From NCBI GenBank assembly GCA_037952775.1, contig JBANAY010000003.1, positions 10,664,001 to 10,728,000 on the forward strand: a DNA stretch of 64,000 nt, in the 5' to 3' direction. The stretch is from Clonostachys chloroleuca. Its lineage: Eukaryota; Ascomycota; Sordariomycetes; Hypocreales; Bionectriaceae. The position numbers and the translations under genes were made by a program. The notes under the pieces were generated by a model, which saw only the letters and a list, made by a program, of their open reading frames with translations, did not search any database and had not been told where the DNA came from. Shown one piece after another: positions 24,645 to 35,172 of this stretch (position 1 is the first letter of the stretch; every line of letters starts with the position of its first letter).

Positions 24645-25063
24645 AATGAATGAATGGAATAGAACGAAGGAGTAAATCGGTAGACGATCTTAAGAATGGT
24701 GCGGCCGGGCGTTTCCCATCTCAACCTGATAGATGGTGGCTTGTCGCTCACAGACAATTGGAGATACGTAGCTTGTATTCACCATCCCTTAGGTGGTACC
24801 GTAATCCGGACGGAGCGCCCTACAGCATGGGGAATTAGATCTTGCCGTATAAAGTTAGGCGGTGGGCGGCGGCAATATGGCCCCACCACCAGGGAGCTGC
24901 AGGCACCGTCAGAAACTGGCAGGCAGAGAGCTACCAGCCATGTGGAGCTGGCGCTGGCTCCATTGAAAACCTCCGGCGCCGAATTTCTTCGACCTTGCCG
25001 GAGTCGCGATCGCAGTCTACAACAACCCATCCACCCATCCATCCTCCACGACCACCCGCAGCC
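24645..25063. promoter_or_regulatory. Divergent promoter between GPI16 and LUC7
   Basis: The 419 bp between the two start codons must hold both promoters, because GPI16 is on the minus and LUC7 on the plus strand. The sequence is GC-rich in the centre and shows no TATA box. The LUC7 side ends with repeated CATCCACC units (about 25026-25045) before the ATG. The regulatory role is inferred from gene arrangement only. Confidence 0.6.
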
Positions 25064-25959
25064 ATGGCCGCCGAACAAAGGAAGCTGCTTGAGCAGCTCA
25101 TGGGAGCCTCCTCATCGTCGCGATCAGCTCAACTTTCGCTTAACGACCCGAAAGTCTGCCGTTCGTACCTGGTCGGCACGTGCCCGCACGACCTGTTCAC
25201 AAACACCAAGCAGGACATTGGGCCCTGTCCCAAGGTCCATGCCGAGGGATTGAAGGTGGAATACGAGGCGCTTTCAGATCGGGAGAAGCAGAGATACGGA
25301 TTCGAGTACGACTACATGCGCGACCTGCAAAAGTACATCGAAGAGTGCAACCGAAGGATCGATGCTGCGCAGAGGAGGTTGGAGAAGACGCCAGATGAGA
25401 TTCGTCAAACAAACGTCTTGGTACGTTGCCCCTTCCGTATTCCCCTTTCTATCTGTCATCTCCAAGGTCATTGTAGCTAACCGCAGAGCTCTTTCGAACC
25501 ATACAGCTTAAGAACATATCAGAACTATCCTCGTCAATCAGCAATGGTTTCCTGGAAGTCGAGGTCCTCGGCTCCATGTCCGAAGTCTCCCGCGCTCAAG
25601 ACGAGCTCTTCCGGGTCAGGCAAGCGATACAGGCCAAGGCCGAGCGCGAGCGCGAGCTGAAGGCGCTGTCCGATACGTCTGGGCCCTCGGGCCACCAGAA
25701 ACTCCAGGTCTGCGACGTGTGTGGCGCATACCTCAGTCGCCTCGACAACGATCGTCGCCTCGCAGATCACTTCTACGGAAAGATGCACTTGGGATACGCG
25801 CAGATGCGCAAGACTTACGATGCCTTCCCGAGGGAGATGAAGGGTCGTGCTCGACAGCCTCTGGACGACGATGGGCCCGGCGGAGGCCCAAGGGGACCTA
25901 GGGGGTCAGGAGGCTACAGAGGCGGAAGAGGGGGCAGATCGTATCGCGGAGGCTGGTGA
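25064..25959 (+). CDS. LUC7: Luc7-like U1 snRNP protein, 269 aa
   Basis: Two exons, 25064-25420 and 25507-25959, with an 86-nt intron (GTACGT..ATACAG) in phase 0. Luc7 is a U1 snRNP component that stabilises the 5' splice-site:U1 duplex. Both conserved zinc fingers are present: a CCCH finger (Cys32, Cys40, Cys55, His59) and a C2H2 finger (Cys188, Cys191, His207, His213; CDVCGAYLSRLDNDRRLADH). Between them lies a predicted coiled coil (about 98-175). The C-terminus (248-269) is a short Arg/Gly tail instead of the long RS domain of animal LUC7L. Nuclear. Length agrees with fungal Luc7. Confidence 0.94.
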
Positions 25960-26484
25960 AAAGCGGTCGGGAGTCCATTCTTGGGGATGATCAGGACTGT
26001 TCTTTAATGCATGCAAGCTTGGCGTCTAGGGTTCGGTTATATATATCGGGATCAACATCGGAAAGATGGAGTCTATTGGTTCTTGAGTATGCTCCTCTCT
26101 TGTTAGTATAATGCAGGGTCAATATATTATTACAACGCGTCAAAAGTTGGTCTTTGCCGCATGGCTATGCATAAATCATGGGCGTTTTGAGAGAGTATAT
26201 ACAATGCGTTCACTCCACACATCACAACTCTTGGACTTTACCAACCTTTTCATTTCAAAGTCCATGTCACATTACGAGGTATCATGATTCCGCTCTATCC
26301 AAACTGCGAAATACCAAGGGCAAACTATCCTGTTTTATAATATGTGTCCAATGCCGCTGCAGCCGCCTTACGCGAGCGATGGCTAGACTCCTAACACAAC
26401 GCTTAGCTCAGGGGGATCTCGCTTTTAATGCCGATTTGTTTGATCATTGCTTCTTTGGCATGAGAGCCAGCGAACCTCAACGTT
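25960..26484. other. Intergenic between convergent genes
   Basis: 3' flanks of LUC7 (+) and the RGG-rich gene (-). A TATATATATCGG stretch near 26038-26050 and AATATATTATTAC near 26121-26133 are AT-rich and may belong to 3' processing signals. No gene seen. Confidence 0.45.
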
Positions 26485-27766
26485 TTATGCCTTCTGGTTA
26501 GCGGCATCGAGATCCGCCATTTCATCATCCCATTTCCCACCGGTCAGCTTTGGTAGTTCGGTAAGAGCTGGGCCTTCAGGGACTGATTTGGATTTGTCTT
26601 GCTTGACACCATCCGAAGGGAGGACAGGGAAGTCGTCCGTGGTGGGGACCGACTGCTTGACTTCCGCAGCTCTCTCCCCAGCAGCTTCATGGCCGCCCCT
26701 GCCACCGCGGCCATTACCACCGCGCCCCCGACCTCCTCCTCCTCCTCCCCTCCGCCGGCCACGGCCTCGGTCCTCCAGGAACCGATCTACATCTGGAGCT
26801 TCCTCGCCCTCCCTCGCATATCGACTGCCACCGAGACCACCACCACTTCGTGTACCCCTCACGCCTCCATTAGCGCCCTTGAAGCCTCTCCGTGATTCCT
26901 CCTCAGCCAAGGCCTCCTTGCCCTCGTCCCAGCCGCCCTCCTTCATGCCCATGGCCTTGAGCTTGCGCTCACGGTTCTTGGCGCGCTCGTCGTTCAGCTT
27001 CCGCTGGTTCTCCTCGCCCCGGCGCCGGCGCTCCTCCGCCTCCACCTTCCTCTTGCGGGCCTCCTCCATGCCCCGCGCGTAGGCCTGGGCGTGCTGCTTC
27101 TCGTCCTGCTCGGCCTTCTCGAACTTGCGCGTCTTCTCGGCCGAGACAATCTTCATCTGCTCCATCTTGGCGGTCAGCTCGGCCTCGGTGAGCTTCTGTC
27201 GGGGGTTGGCGCCGGACTGCAGGCGGGCTTCCTTCGGTGCCGCCGCCTGGGAGTCTTTCTCCGACGATCGGTGGGACTTGTCCCTCGGGGCGGTGGGCGC
27301 GCTAGCAGGCGGTCCGTTGTTGGGGGCGGGCTTCTGGCGCTTCTGATGGTGAGGTTTTTGCTTTGGCTGTGATGGTTCCTGGGGTTGAGACGGCTCGGAT
27401 TGCGGGGCCTGCTGCTGTTGAGCCTGCTCAGGTTCCTGAGTCTGCTTGGGAGCTCGAGGCTTCTCGGCTTCCTGAGGCGCAGGCTGGGGTTCGGGCTGCG
27501 GCTTTGGCTGCTGCTCTCTGGGCGCAGAGGGGGGATGGTTTAGGCTCAGGAGAGTCAGCATAGCGGGAGGAGGCGAGCCCTTTCGGCGCCGACTTGGCTG
27601 GCGCTGGAGGAGCAGAGCTAGACGCAGGTTTCGGAGCAGGAGTCTCCTGAACTGGGGCAGCTGGCGACGGTGCAGTCTCTTGGGTGACTACCGGTTGACT
27701 CTCGATGGGCTCAAAGTCATCGTAAAAGAGATCGTCATCGGTGCGGCCCCCGAACTGGTCTTCCAT
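26485..27766 (-). CDS. Conserved coiled-coil / RGG-rich protein, with a 1-nt frameshift
   Basis: Intronless minus-strand gene starting at 27766 (MEDQFGGRTDDDLFYDDFEP). The N-terminal third is rich in Pro/Ala/Gln/Glu. A strongly charged helix (about 160-250; ARLQSGANPRQKLTEAELTA, then KTRKFEKAEQDEKQHAQAYA and NDERAKNRERKLKAMGMKEG) probably forms a coiled coil, and a Gly/Arg-rich RGG segment follows. The end contains TDDFPVLPSDG and GGKWDDEMADLD. RGG plus charged helix suggests RNA or ribosome association, but I cannot name the family with confidence. The reading frame shifts by one base inside a run of six C (plus-strand G at 27529-27534): with five, the frame passes smoothly from ADSPEPKPSP into SAPREQQPKP and gives about 426 residues. 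Confidence 0.72.
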
Positions 27767-28014
27767 TTTCCAGGAAGAAATCGGTCCGTGCAGACCAGCG
27801 AGTATGCGAAATTAGTTAGAAGCAGCGAACCTAGGGAAATATCTCAACAGAGCCAGTCACTGATGAAGACGGAAGGCAATGGGGCTGGAGGTGGGCGACA
27901 CAAGACGCGGAGGGACGATGCAGCCTGTTTGCGACGACGGTTATTAGCTGCCCCGCCACATTTTTTTAATCGAAAGCGGTCGACCCTCCACGGAAAGTTA
28001 CTCTCCCAGCCTTA
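27767..28014. other. Promoter side of RGG-rich gene, left flank of transposon
   Basis: 248 bp with no ORF of interest. They end in the TA dinucleotide (28013-28014) duplicated by the Fot1-like insertion. Confidence 0.5.
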
Positions 28015-28057
28015 AGTTGTAACCCTGGTCAACCGAACACCCCCCACAACCGAACAC
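28015..28057 (+). repeat. Left terminal inverted repeat of the Fot1/pogo element
   Basis: Begins AGTTGTAACCCTGGTCAACC and contains the 11-mer CAACCGAACAC twice. About the first 29 bases match the other end perfectly, then a 1-nt length difference in the C run, then the second 11-mer matches again. Duplicated subterminal motifs like this are usual transposase binding sites. Confidence 0.9.
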
Positions 28058-28157
28058 TTTTTTCACCATCCACATTTCCACCACCTTCATTCAATTTACG
28101 TGATAACTTCACCAATTCTTTTCTAATCCAATTGATTTATATATTATTGGAATCGCA

Positions 28158-29756
28158 ATGCAAAATTATACAGAAGACGCACTTCAACGGGCAATTTTGG
28201 CCAATAAAGAGGGTCTGGGCTTGCGAAAGGCTGTGAAGCTTTGGGGAATCCCATTGACCACCTTGTATGACCGCGTTAAGGGCAGCAAGTCACGCAAGGT
28301 TGTTGCAGAAGCCCGTTAACGCCTCTCAAGGAAGCAGGAGACCGAATTAGCTGGATGGGTACGAATTCAAGATGCTCTCGGCAATGCTCCGTCGTATAGC
28401 CAGGTTATTACGATAGCCTCGACTTTGCTCCCTCCGTCAGACCCTCCAATACATCTGGGAAAGCACTGGATGGAGGGCTTTTTGAAACGGAACCCGGAAA
28501 TTAAGACGTTACGAGGCAAGCGAATTGATCTTCTTCGCGTCAATAGGGCTACAGCTGACCGGGTCAAGGATTTCTTCGCAATAATGAACCATCCGGCTAT
28601 CAAACACATCTCTCCGAGAGACCGTTGGAATATGGATGAAGCCGGCATCATGGAGGGAGTCAGAGGCAACAGGCTGGTGCTAGGATCGTCAAGGAAGCAA
28701 TACACCCTCCTGAAGCAGTCAGGATCTCGCGATTTGGTAACTGCTGTTGAATCTATTAATGCCCTAGGTGTAGCTCTTCCTCCTCTTATTATCTTCCAAG
28801 GGAAATGGGTTCAACAGCAGTGGTTTCCTCCTGAACTCGAGCTATACAAGAAGTGGTTTTTTACAGCTTCTGCAACGGGCTGGACGAATGACGAGATCGC
28901 TCTTACGTGGCTAGACCTGATCTTCATCCCGTTAACAAAGCCCGAGACTAAGAGACCTAGGTTGCTTATCCTTGATGGCCACGGAAGTTATACAACCGAT
29001 GAATTTATGATCAAATGCTTCCAAAATAATATATTCCTTCTTTTCTTACCTTCGCATTCATCGCACGTATTACAGCCGCTTAATATATCAGTTTTTTCAC
29101 CGGTCAAGAGAGCCTATCGCGAGGAGCTTGCGAAGAAGGATATTCTAATTAATTCATCACCAATCAGCAAGATGACCTTCCTTCAGTATTATGCAAAGGC
29201 TCGATTGATCAGTCTAACAGATACGAATATTCGCTCGGGCTGGAAGGGATCCGGCTTGTAGCCTGTTAATGTAGCCAAACCCTTAATGAGCCCGTATGTA
29301 ATAAAGCCGGTGTTTGGGCCCTTCCGGCCACCTTCAACTCCTCCGTCAACACCTCCAAGGGCCGGGATGAAGCGTAAAGATCATCACAAACCGGATATTT
29401 CAACGCCCAAGGGCAGTCACCAGGTCCGGAAGATTATTCGCGATTTTATCGACGATAAGGTCATCGATCCACCGATGAGACTGCTATTCCGGAAGATTTA
29501 CAAGGGTCTTGACGAACAACAAGTGAAGATATCACTCAACACAGTGAAAATCGCACAATTAGAGAGGCAAAATGAGATGCTTAGGCCGAAAAAACGGACT
29601 CGATTGCTTCCTAACCCGAATAGCAAGTTCTCAACAGTTGAACAGCTAGCCAAACAAGCAGCGCGATACGATGCGATCCCGGATGAGATAGAGGCACCAG
29701 AGGAATTAGAAAATTATATCTTTGAAGAGCTCTGCTTCCAGTGGCAAATCGAATAG
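28158..29756 (+). pseudogene. Fot1/pogo transposase, inactivated (two stops, D-to-N)
   Basis: A 532-codon frame from ATG 28158 to TAG 29754-29756. N-terminal psq-type helix-turn-helix (YTEDALQRAILANKEGLGLR), then a CENP-B-like DNA-binding part (HWMEGFLKRNPEIKTLRGKR) and the DDE catalytic core. Asp160 (NMDEAG) and Asp273 (LLILDGHGSY) are present, but the third acidic residue, expected in LQPLD, is Asn309 (LQPLNISVF), with the DD35D spacing kept. In-frame TAA at 28317-28319 (after KVVAEAR) and TAG at 29259-29261 (after KGSGL) interrupt it. A CAA-to-TAA change, a TGG- or CAG-to-TAG change and a GAT-to-AAT change account for all three, all RIP-type transitions. Not expected to be active. Confidence 0.92.
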
Positions 29757-29825
29757 CTTCTCGTATAAATATTCATTGAATTGACGTTGTTATATTGGTT
29801 TTTGAATCTATCGCGATTTTCATCT

Positions 29826-29869
29826 GGGTGTTCGGTTGAGGGGGTGTTCGGTTGACCAGGGTTACAACT
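29826..29869 (-). repeat. Right terminal inverted repeat of the Fot1/pogo element
   Basis: Reverse complement of the left end (AGTTGTAACCCTGGTCAACC read on the minus strand), again with two copies of the CAACCGAACAC motif. It ends at 29869 and is followed by the duplicated TA. Confidence 0.9.
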
Positions 29870-29871
29870 TA

Positions 29872-31283
29872 CCTGGCAATTGCCAACCAACACTTTATTA
29901 CGGCTAGGCAGAATTAAGAAGCAGATGGAGGGGTTCGGGTGTGGGGAGACAGGGATCACCAGCCATTCTGACATGCATTGTTCGTGCCCGATCTGATGGA
30001 GCAAATGTCAGCAATCCTCGAGTTGACCCGACTTGATTTTACCTCTTGCAGCCTGGCAGTTCTCCTTAATCTAGGCCACTAGGCTAGAATTAGGCACTTC
30101 ACCCAGACTTTTTCCCACATTGATTGAGGCAGATAGGTAGATTGTTCAACGGAGCTTGATTCACCGACGGCGGGCAGCGTTCAATTGTGAACCTACCCTA
30201 GAGGTGTACCCACGGATTCATGTCGTCAATGTAACATGGCAATGGCCGGGATGGGTATATCTAGTTATTGATGGATAAATTTTAGTCTAAATCACCTTGA
30301 TTTGTTTCTAAAAGAAAACTTAAAATGTCCAAAGCGTTGTCAAATATCTCCGCTTAGGATGGAAATGTGCAAAAGATGTACATAGCTACCTACCTTCTGG
30401 ATACTTGCAAATGTGATGTACACCTAGAAGGCTTAGACATCCTATTTCAAGGTGTGTCAAAAGCAATAAAGAAGGTAATTTGTGGTGAAGAACTAAGTGA
30501 AGAAAGAACACGCTTGAAAATGGTGCCGCTTGAGCTGTCCCTTACTTGATGCATCGGTCGTACAAGGTGCCATATGCGGATTTTCGCTTGACGGCATGTC
30601 GTTAGTATAACAGGATTGAAAAAAGGGGATATAAAGAAACCGGATTCGTGATTGCTTTAGGTCACTGTGCAATCAGAGGCCCTGAAACTTGAAAGTGTTC
30701 AATGAGTTAGGTCACATCCGTGGTAATCAAGCTGATCATCCGCTGGCAAGACGATGCATGCCAAACAGGCTCTTGTCCTTAAAAAAGAAGTAGGTTCGCA
30801 AACACACAGACATAGGAAACAACATGCATTGAATACCGTTTGGGCTCCATCCATATTATTAAGAGAGTCTAACACCTGTTCCATACATGTTCCTGTCGTC
30901 ACCACCGCCGAGCAATCGTGTTTCTGGCCAAGACAGACAATGGAAAAAATCATGGTTAGATACAGAAAGTAATAATGAGGAGTAGATGATTAGGCAGAAG
31001 TCAAAGAGAGGGTGAATTGGTGGGTGTTCAGAATTCCCCAACGCCAGAGCCCAATTCACTTGTTCATCACCTTTGCCCCATTGTGATATCCGCACAATAA
31101 GTATATAAGCACCTCGTCACTTATCCATTGCCAGTTCAAGCTCTCCCCCAATCTCAGCATTTGATCATTTCGTATCTCACGCCACCTGACTTGTCGTCTC
31201 CTCACACGCTCTCTGTGCCTTGCCCACTCGCTTTCTGACATTTCATACACCTTGCTTGGACTTGAACTTCACCTCCATTAGCT
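29872..31283. other. 1.4-kb intergenic region, no supported gene
   Basis: Only short AT-rich ORFs. The last 150 bp (31130-31283) are CT-rich and form a plausible leader for the SANT-like gene. Confidence 0.45.
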
Positions 31284-31907
31284 ATGGACACCGGAATGAA
31301 ACACCGACGCAAGGTCACGATTCTTAAGCTCTGGCAAGTCAGGGCTCTCCGAAACAAGCGCACGCCGCTCCCAGAGCACCCGAATGAGACGCCGTGGGAG
31401 GAATTGAAAGATCGAAATCTTGTTGTTGTATTAGCTGAACTGACCTCTCTGGGCAAATTGGAGCATCTTGTAAGTTTGGGCCGACTTAGATTATGTAAGA
31501 CAAGTTTTATTCACGGATACTTCAGCAGGACACGCCAAAGACTCCCACCGAGGTTTCCTCGTACTACCGGCGCTGGACGCAAGAGGAAATAAATCTCCTC
31601 GTTACTGAAGCAAGATGGGCTGTCATGGAAGAATATAGAGGTAATTTGCAAGACCACTCGATCGAATGCTTCCCGCGGCACGAATAGACAACACGCGCTA
31701 ACCTCGACTCTATAATCACAGGCTCACTTCCCCACAAGGACAGCCGCAGGCGTACGACAGTCTTATTGGAAGAATCGTCACATGCTCCATAGGAGTGGCC
31801 AACTGAGCCCCGCGGCGAGCTCAAGTGTAGATACAAGCGGAGTATATGCAGATGATGAGCAGGAGGAAGATGGAGAACGAGAGACATCAGGTCACCCAAG
31901 CGATTGA
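31284..31907 (+). CDS. Small SANT/Myb-like protein, 154 aa (tentative model)
   Basis: Proposed exons are 31284-31469, 31526-31640 and 31744-31907, total 465 nt. Exon 1 (MDTGMKHRRKVTILKLWQVR) ends at a good donor, GTAAGT. Exon 2 carries YYRRWTQEEINLLVTEARWA, which looks like the first helix of a Myb/SANT module, and exon 3 carries VRQSYWKNRHMLHRSG, the recognition-helix-like part, followed by an acidic tail ending TSGHPSD. The acceptor at 31742-31743 is chosen because it keeps the VRQSYWKN frame; the more obvious CACAG acceptor near 31720 leads to a stop after SSHAP. A putative DNA-binding protein. Exon 2/3 joining is uncertain. Confidence 0.5.
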
Positions 31908-32109
31908 TGTGCTGATGACCTAGGAACATGAGAAGCTGTAGAATTGTGTCTAGCGAGGTTGTATTCTTTTCTTTGAAGAAATGAAGGTTCTTGGAGTCTT
32001 ATGGGACCATCTGAACCTTGTCATATGTTAGAGCTAGCTCATCCTAATCTGAAACAAAGATTGCCCTGAAAATGAACTATCCAATGCTATTATATCCATC
32101 AAAGGTGTT

Positions 32110-33069
32110 GAGAAGTGTGTCGTGCCGACATCCATTTCGCTTGAGCATCGAATTCCTGAGAGATCTGATATCTGTCATCGAGACTGGCTTTGATTATTGC
32201 GTGGCGCGCACTTAGGCCGGTTGCTTTTTCCAATTTATGCCTGCATTCTGAGGAATCGACCTCTCATTTTCTCATAAAACCATTGCAAAGCAACGCGTGG
32301 CTCTCTGAACTGGCATATCTTCCGACTAATTCAACAGGGTTATGGCCATTGTATGGGTTCCCGGTTTGGACGACCTTGTTAAACGCGTTTCATTCTTGGA
32401 TCGCCTGGTCTCGTTCCTGGACTAGGCGCTCTATATCCGAGCAGCTTGGCATATCACTATCGCTGTCATCTCCATCTATGAACATCTTGGGCGGTAGATT
32501 GATGCGTTGTCGAGAGCTGCTTATAAATATCCTGTCATATCTGGAAGAAAGGGTGCCCTTATTACCATCGGGATGGTTCCCAATAGGACCGACCATAAAA
32601 ACACATGGGCCGTGTGTGGTCGATGTTTGTGCTGGGAATGGTCCCCTGCAATTGAAACAGCTGCATCAAGAGAACTTGTATTTCCCAAGGAGCAGATTCC
32701 CATGGCTATGCCGGGATTCAAGCCTTGGACCGGGGACATCATATTACTAGGGAGAACCTTGCCGGTTGTTACCACGCCCATAAATAATCGCTCCTTGCCA
32801 TCTTGGTCAGTATATGCTTTCAGTCTGAACTCCATATCGTCGTAGATGGAAAAATTGTCATCCTTAACTTGCGTCTCACTACCACTAGATCGCCCAGGCA
32901 CATCGTTCTGGCCATTTCCGGGAGGCGTTCGAGAAGAATTGGGCGTTTCCGAGTTAATCAGCGCTTGTTGTCTTTCCCTGCTGATTCTTTAATTCCTTTG
33001 ATTCTTTTTGTCGACCCTTGGTCATCAGCATCGCTTGATCTTTTTGATAGACCCGTTTCCGGCATAATA
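32110..33069 (-). pseudogene. Decayed or frameshifted minus-strand gene, unknown family
   Basis: Reading minus from about 33069 gives MPETGLSKRSSDADDQGSTK with typical fungal low-complexity composition. After one frame shift near 32975-32990 it continues as ALINSETPNSSRTPPGNG and then a stretch with more regular structure (DDMEFRLKAYTDQDGKERLF, MSPVQGLNPGIAMGICSLGN). A second shift at an A5/T5 run (about 32597) leads to MVGPIGNHPDGNKGTLSSRY, ending at TGA 32390. The same frame stays open beyond that stop for long segments (NKVVQTGNPYNGHNPVELVG; ASLDDRYQISQEFDAQAKWM) with another TGA between. Two shifts plus stops suggest a pseudogene, though sequence error may add to it. I do not recognise the family. 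The 186-codon plus-strand ORF across it looks like a shadow. Confidence 0.42.
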
Positions 33070-33693
33070 AGTAATCATTCAAACGGGAAATGAATGTTCT
33101 AAGTGTTTTGTCGTTGGGTGTCCGGCTGGTTGGGAGGGAGAAAGTGTTAAGAAGGGTAGATTAGGTGAAATTCAAATTTGGTCCTCCTATCACTGCACCT
33201 GGATCACATTTCAAAGTGAGAAAGCGGTCAACAAACATGAAGCAACTGTTGACGCATTCTGAAATTGGTGCCTCAGGCAATAGCTCTCACCCTGACCTCT
33301 TCTACGGCATACCTGCCGTTCAATAATAAAAACTTCGCCAAAAAAGCAAAAGGAAACAAAATCAAGGCATCTCTTCCCTCTCCCCAACCCACCGCCAAAG
33401 TAGCCGAGACAGGGACTTGTATTTGTCGAACATAAAAGGTCTGTTTATAAATCCGACTGGCAAGTACGCCAAGTTCCAGCAAGCAGGGATTGAGCAGAAG
33501 GACCTACCTTACTATATCGCGAGTCTTGGATGACTTTCTTCGGTTCTCACTCGAAAGTGATGACGAAGCGGTCGAGGGGCGAAGAAATTGCTCTAACGGC
33601 ATGGATGCTTAGTATCGTCTTAGGGAAGGGCTACCACAGAAGAACCATGTTCCAAATGCATCATCACTTATTGTAAAAGATGACACACTATAT

Positions 33694-34018
33694 TCAGCCA
33701 TAGCCTGCGTATGTGGATGAACAACTTTGGCTAGTGATCTGACCTGTATCATCATACATAACCACATGGAACATGTTGGGCGGCCCATCTCCCGAAATAG
33801 ATTCCTCAATCTGATTTTCCGTTCCGAGTTTCAGATCCAAAATATGATCACGAGAGTTTCTTGTTCCCTTCTATTGTTTGGCGGATGATAAACGGCCCCG
33901 AGACAGTAATAACTTCATGGAAGATCCTCAGGATAGAAGTGGCTTGATAGTATCGCTTGCCGGTATGGGGTATCCCGATGTTGGTTTCAATGAATGTGTT
34001 GTATGATATGGCGCACAT
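33694..34018 (-). other. Coding-like minus-strand segment, possible exon or relic
   Basis: From ATG 34018 the frame reads MCAISYNTFIETNIGIPHTG and SGPFIIRQTIEG, then needs a one-base shift near GAAGGGAAC to continue as RNSRDHILDLKLGTENQIEE and DGPPNMFHVVMYDDTGQ before a stop at 33694-33696. The composition looks protein-like, but open stretches of this length arise by chance too. It may be part of the same degraded gene as 32.1-33.1 kb. No family recognised. Confidence 0.25.
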
Positions 34019-35172
34019 CTATTACCTGTGTCTCAATTGGTTATTTTGCTTCTTGGATCTTGTGTGTTTTTATTCAGTCGTGGTACATATCGTAATTTGC
34101 TGAATATTGCTCCTTAGTGCTCTGTTGGGATGTTTGGCAGATTTCCAGGTGAGTGAGTGAATGTACGTTGGACGCACCTACACACGTTTGATCTGCGCCT
34201 TCTAGGTATATTCCTAAGCCTCTATCTACCTCTATAAGTGAGTTGGCTTAATACTACCTGGCACCACCACCCTGACCCTGAAAATCTTCTTACAGTCAGA
34301 TGAAAGGAACAATTTTCTTTGGCTAACTAAAGGGGTGACAGGTGCGTCTGTATCGACGAGAGAGAAGAAAAGCACCTGACAAGAATACGACTCTGTGGTT
34401 CATTGGTGATCGCATTCCGGCTAATTTATAAGTTGGATACGACCAAGACTGGTGGGGTTTTCAACTTGGTGAGACGACATGAATGTCATTGATCTGTGGA
34501 TCTATCCCAGCGTTGGTCTTGTGCTACAGAGTGGCGGTATTGCTCATTGGTGCGGGAGTTGAGAAAATGGGACTCATGTTGGCCGAATTGATCAGTTGAA
34601 TCCTACATCGGCGGCTCTACCACAGGATGAGTGGAAAATAAGGCCATGCAATAAGAATTGCCAATTGAAAGCTGCACCGGCAAAGTTCGAAAGAGGACTT
34701 CTTCCCCGCGTTCCCCGCTCGGCCCCATGTGGTGATTGGCATGGGTAGCTCTTCTGGACACTCGCGATTCCTGAAGCAGTCTAGAAGATGTACGCTATGT
34801 CTCGGTCTGGAAGTATACGTGACAATCCTTTTAGACTCTCGGCAACCTTCCAATATCGACAATGGCTCACTGAGTTGAGAGGAGCGCTTAGTGTTCGGGG
34901 GCGGGTCAATTGTGTTAGGGTGACATTGGAACATCGTTCGGCGGTCATAGGTTGAGACAAGGGGAAATATGGCAAGGACGCCAGAATCTGTTTATCCCGT
35001 GCCATCTGGCCGGCCCAGCATTTGCCATGCCGGAGTATCTGTCGGGATATCTGCCGGGATATCATGAACCGATGCTGTTTCTTATTAGAGAGTTCTCATC
35101 CCTTCACTACATGTACCTTTACATCAAGATATTCGGCAGCTTTTCAACTACACTTGACACACTATAGCAACT
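34019..35172. other. Intergenic / promoter of sugar transporter
   Basis: No supported gene. Two tandem copies of a GTCGGGATATC / GCCGGGATATC motif lie at about 35040-35065, some 110 bp upstream of the transporter start. They may be a regulatory repeat or leader feature; function unknown. Confidence 0.4.

Larger units (their letters stand above)
28015..29869 (+). mobile_element. Fot1/pogo-type Tc1-mariner DNA transposon, 1855 bp, inactivated
   Basis: Complete element with inverted ends and a duplicated TA target site (28013-28014 and 29870-29871), as expected for the Tc1/mariner superfamily. The size (about 1.86 kb), the single transposase frame and the DD35D-type spacing match Fot1/pogo elements of filamentous fungi. 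The transposase frame of 532 codons is intact in length but has two in-frame stops and a substituted third catalytic Asp. All of these changes can be explained by C-to-T or G-to-A transitions, pointing to RIP or similar decay. A single copy is seen in this window; other copies elsewhere cannot be judged. Confidence 0.93.

Noticed and set aside
26447..27082. 211-codon plus-strand open frame rich in Pro/Arg/Ser
   Set aside because: Antisense shadow of the RGG-rich gene.
32190..32750. 186-codon plus-strand open frame
   Set aside because: Trp/Leu/Ser-heavy composition typical of an antisense shadow, no family resemblance; the minus strand reads as a better coding sequence.
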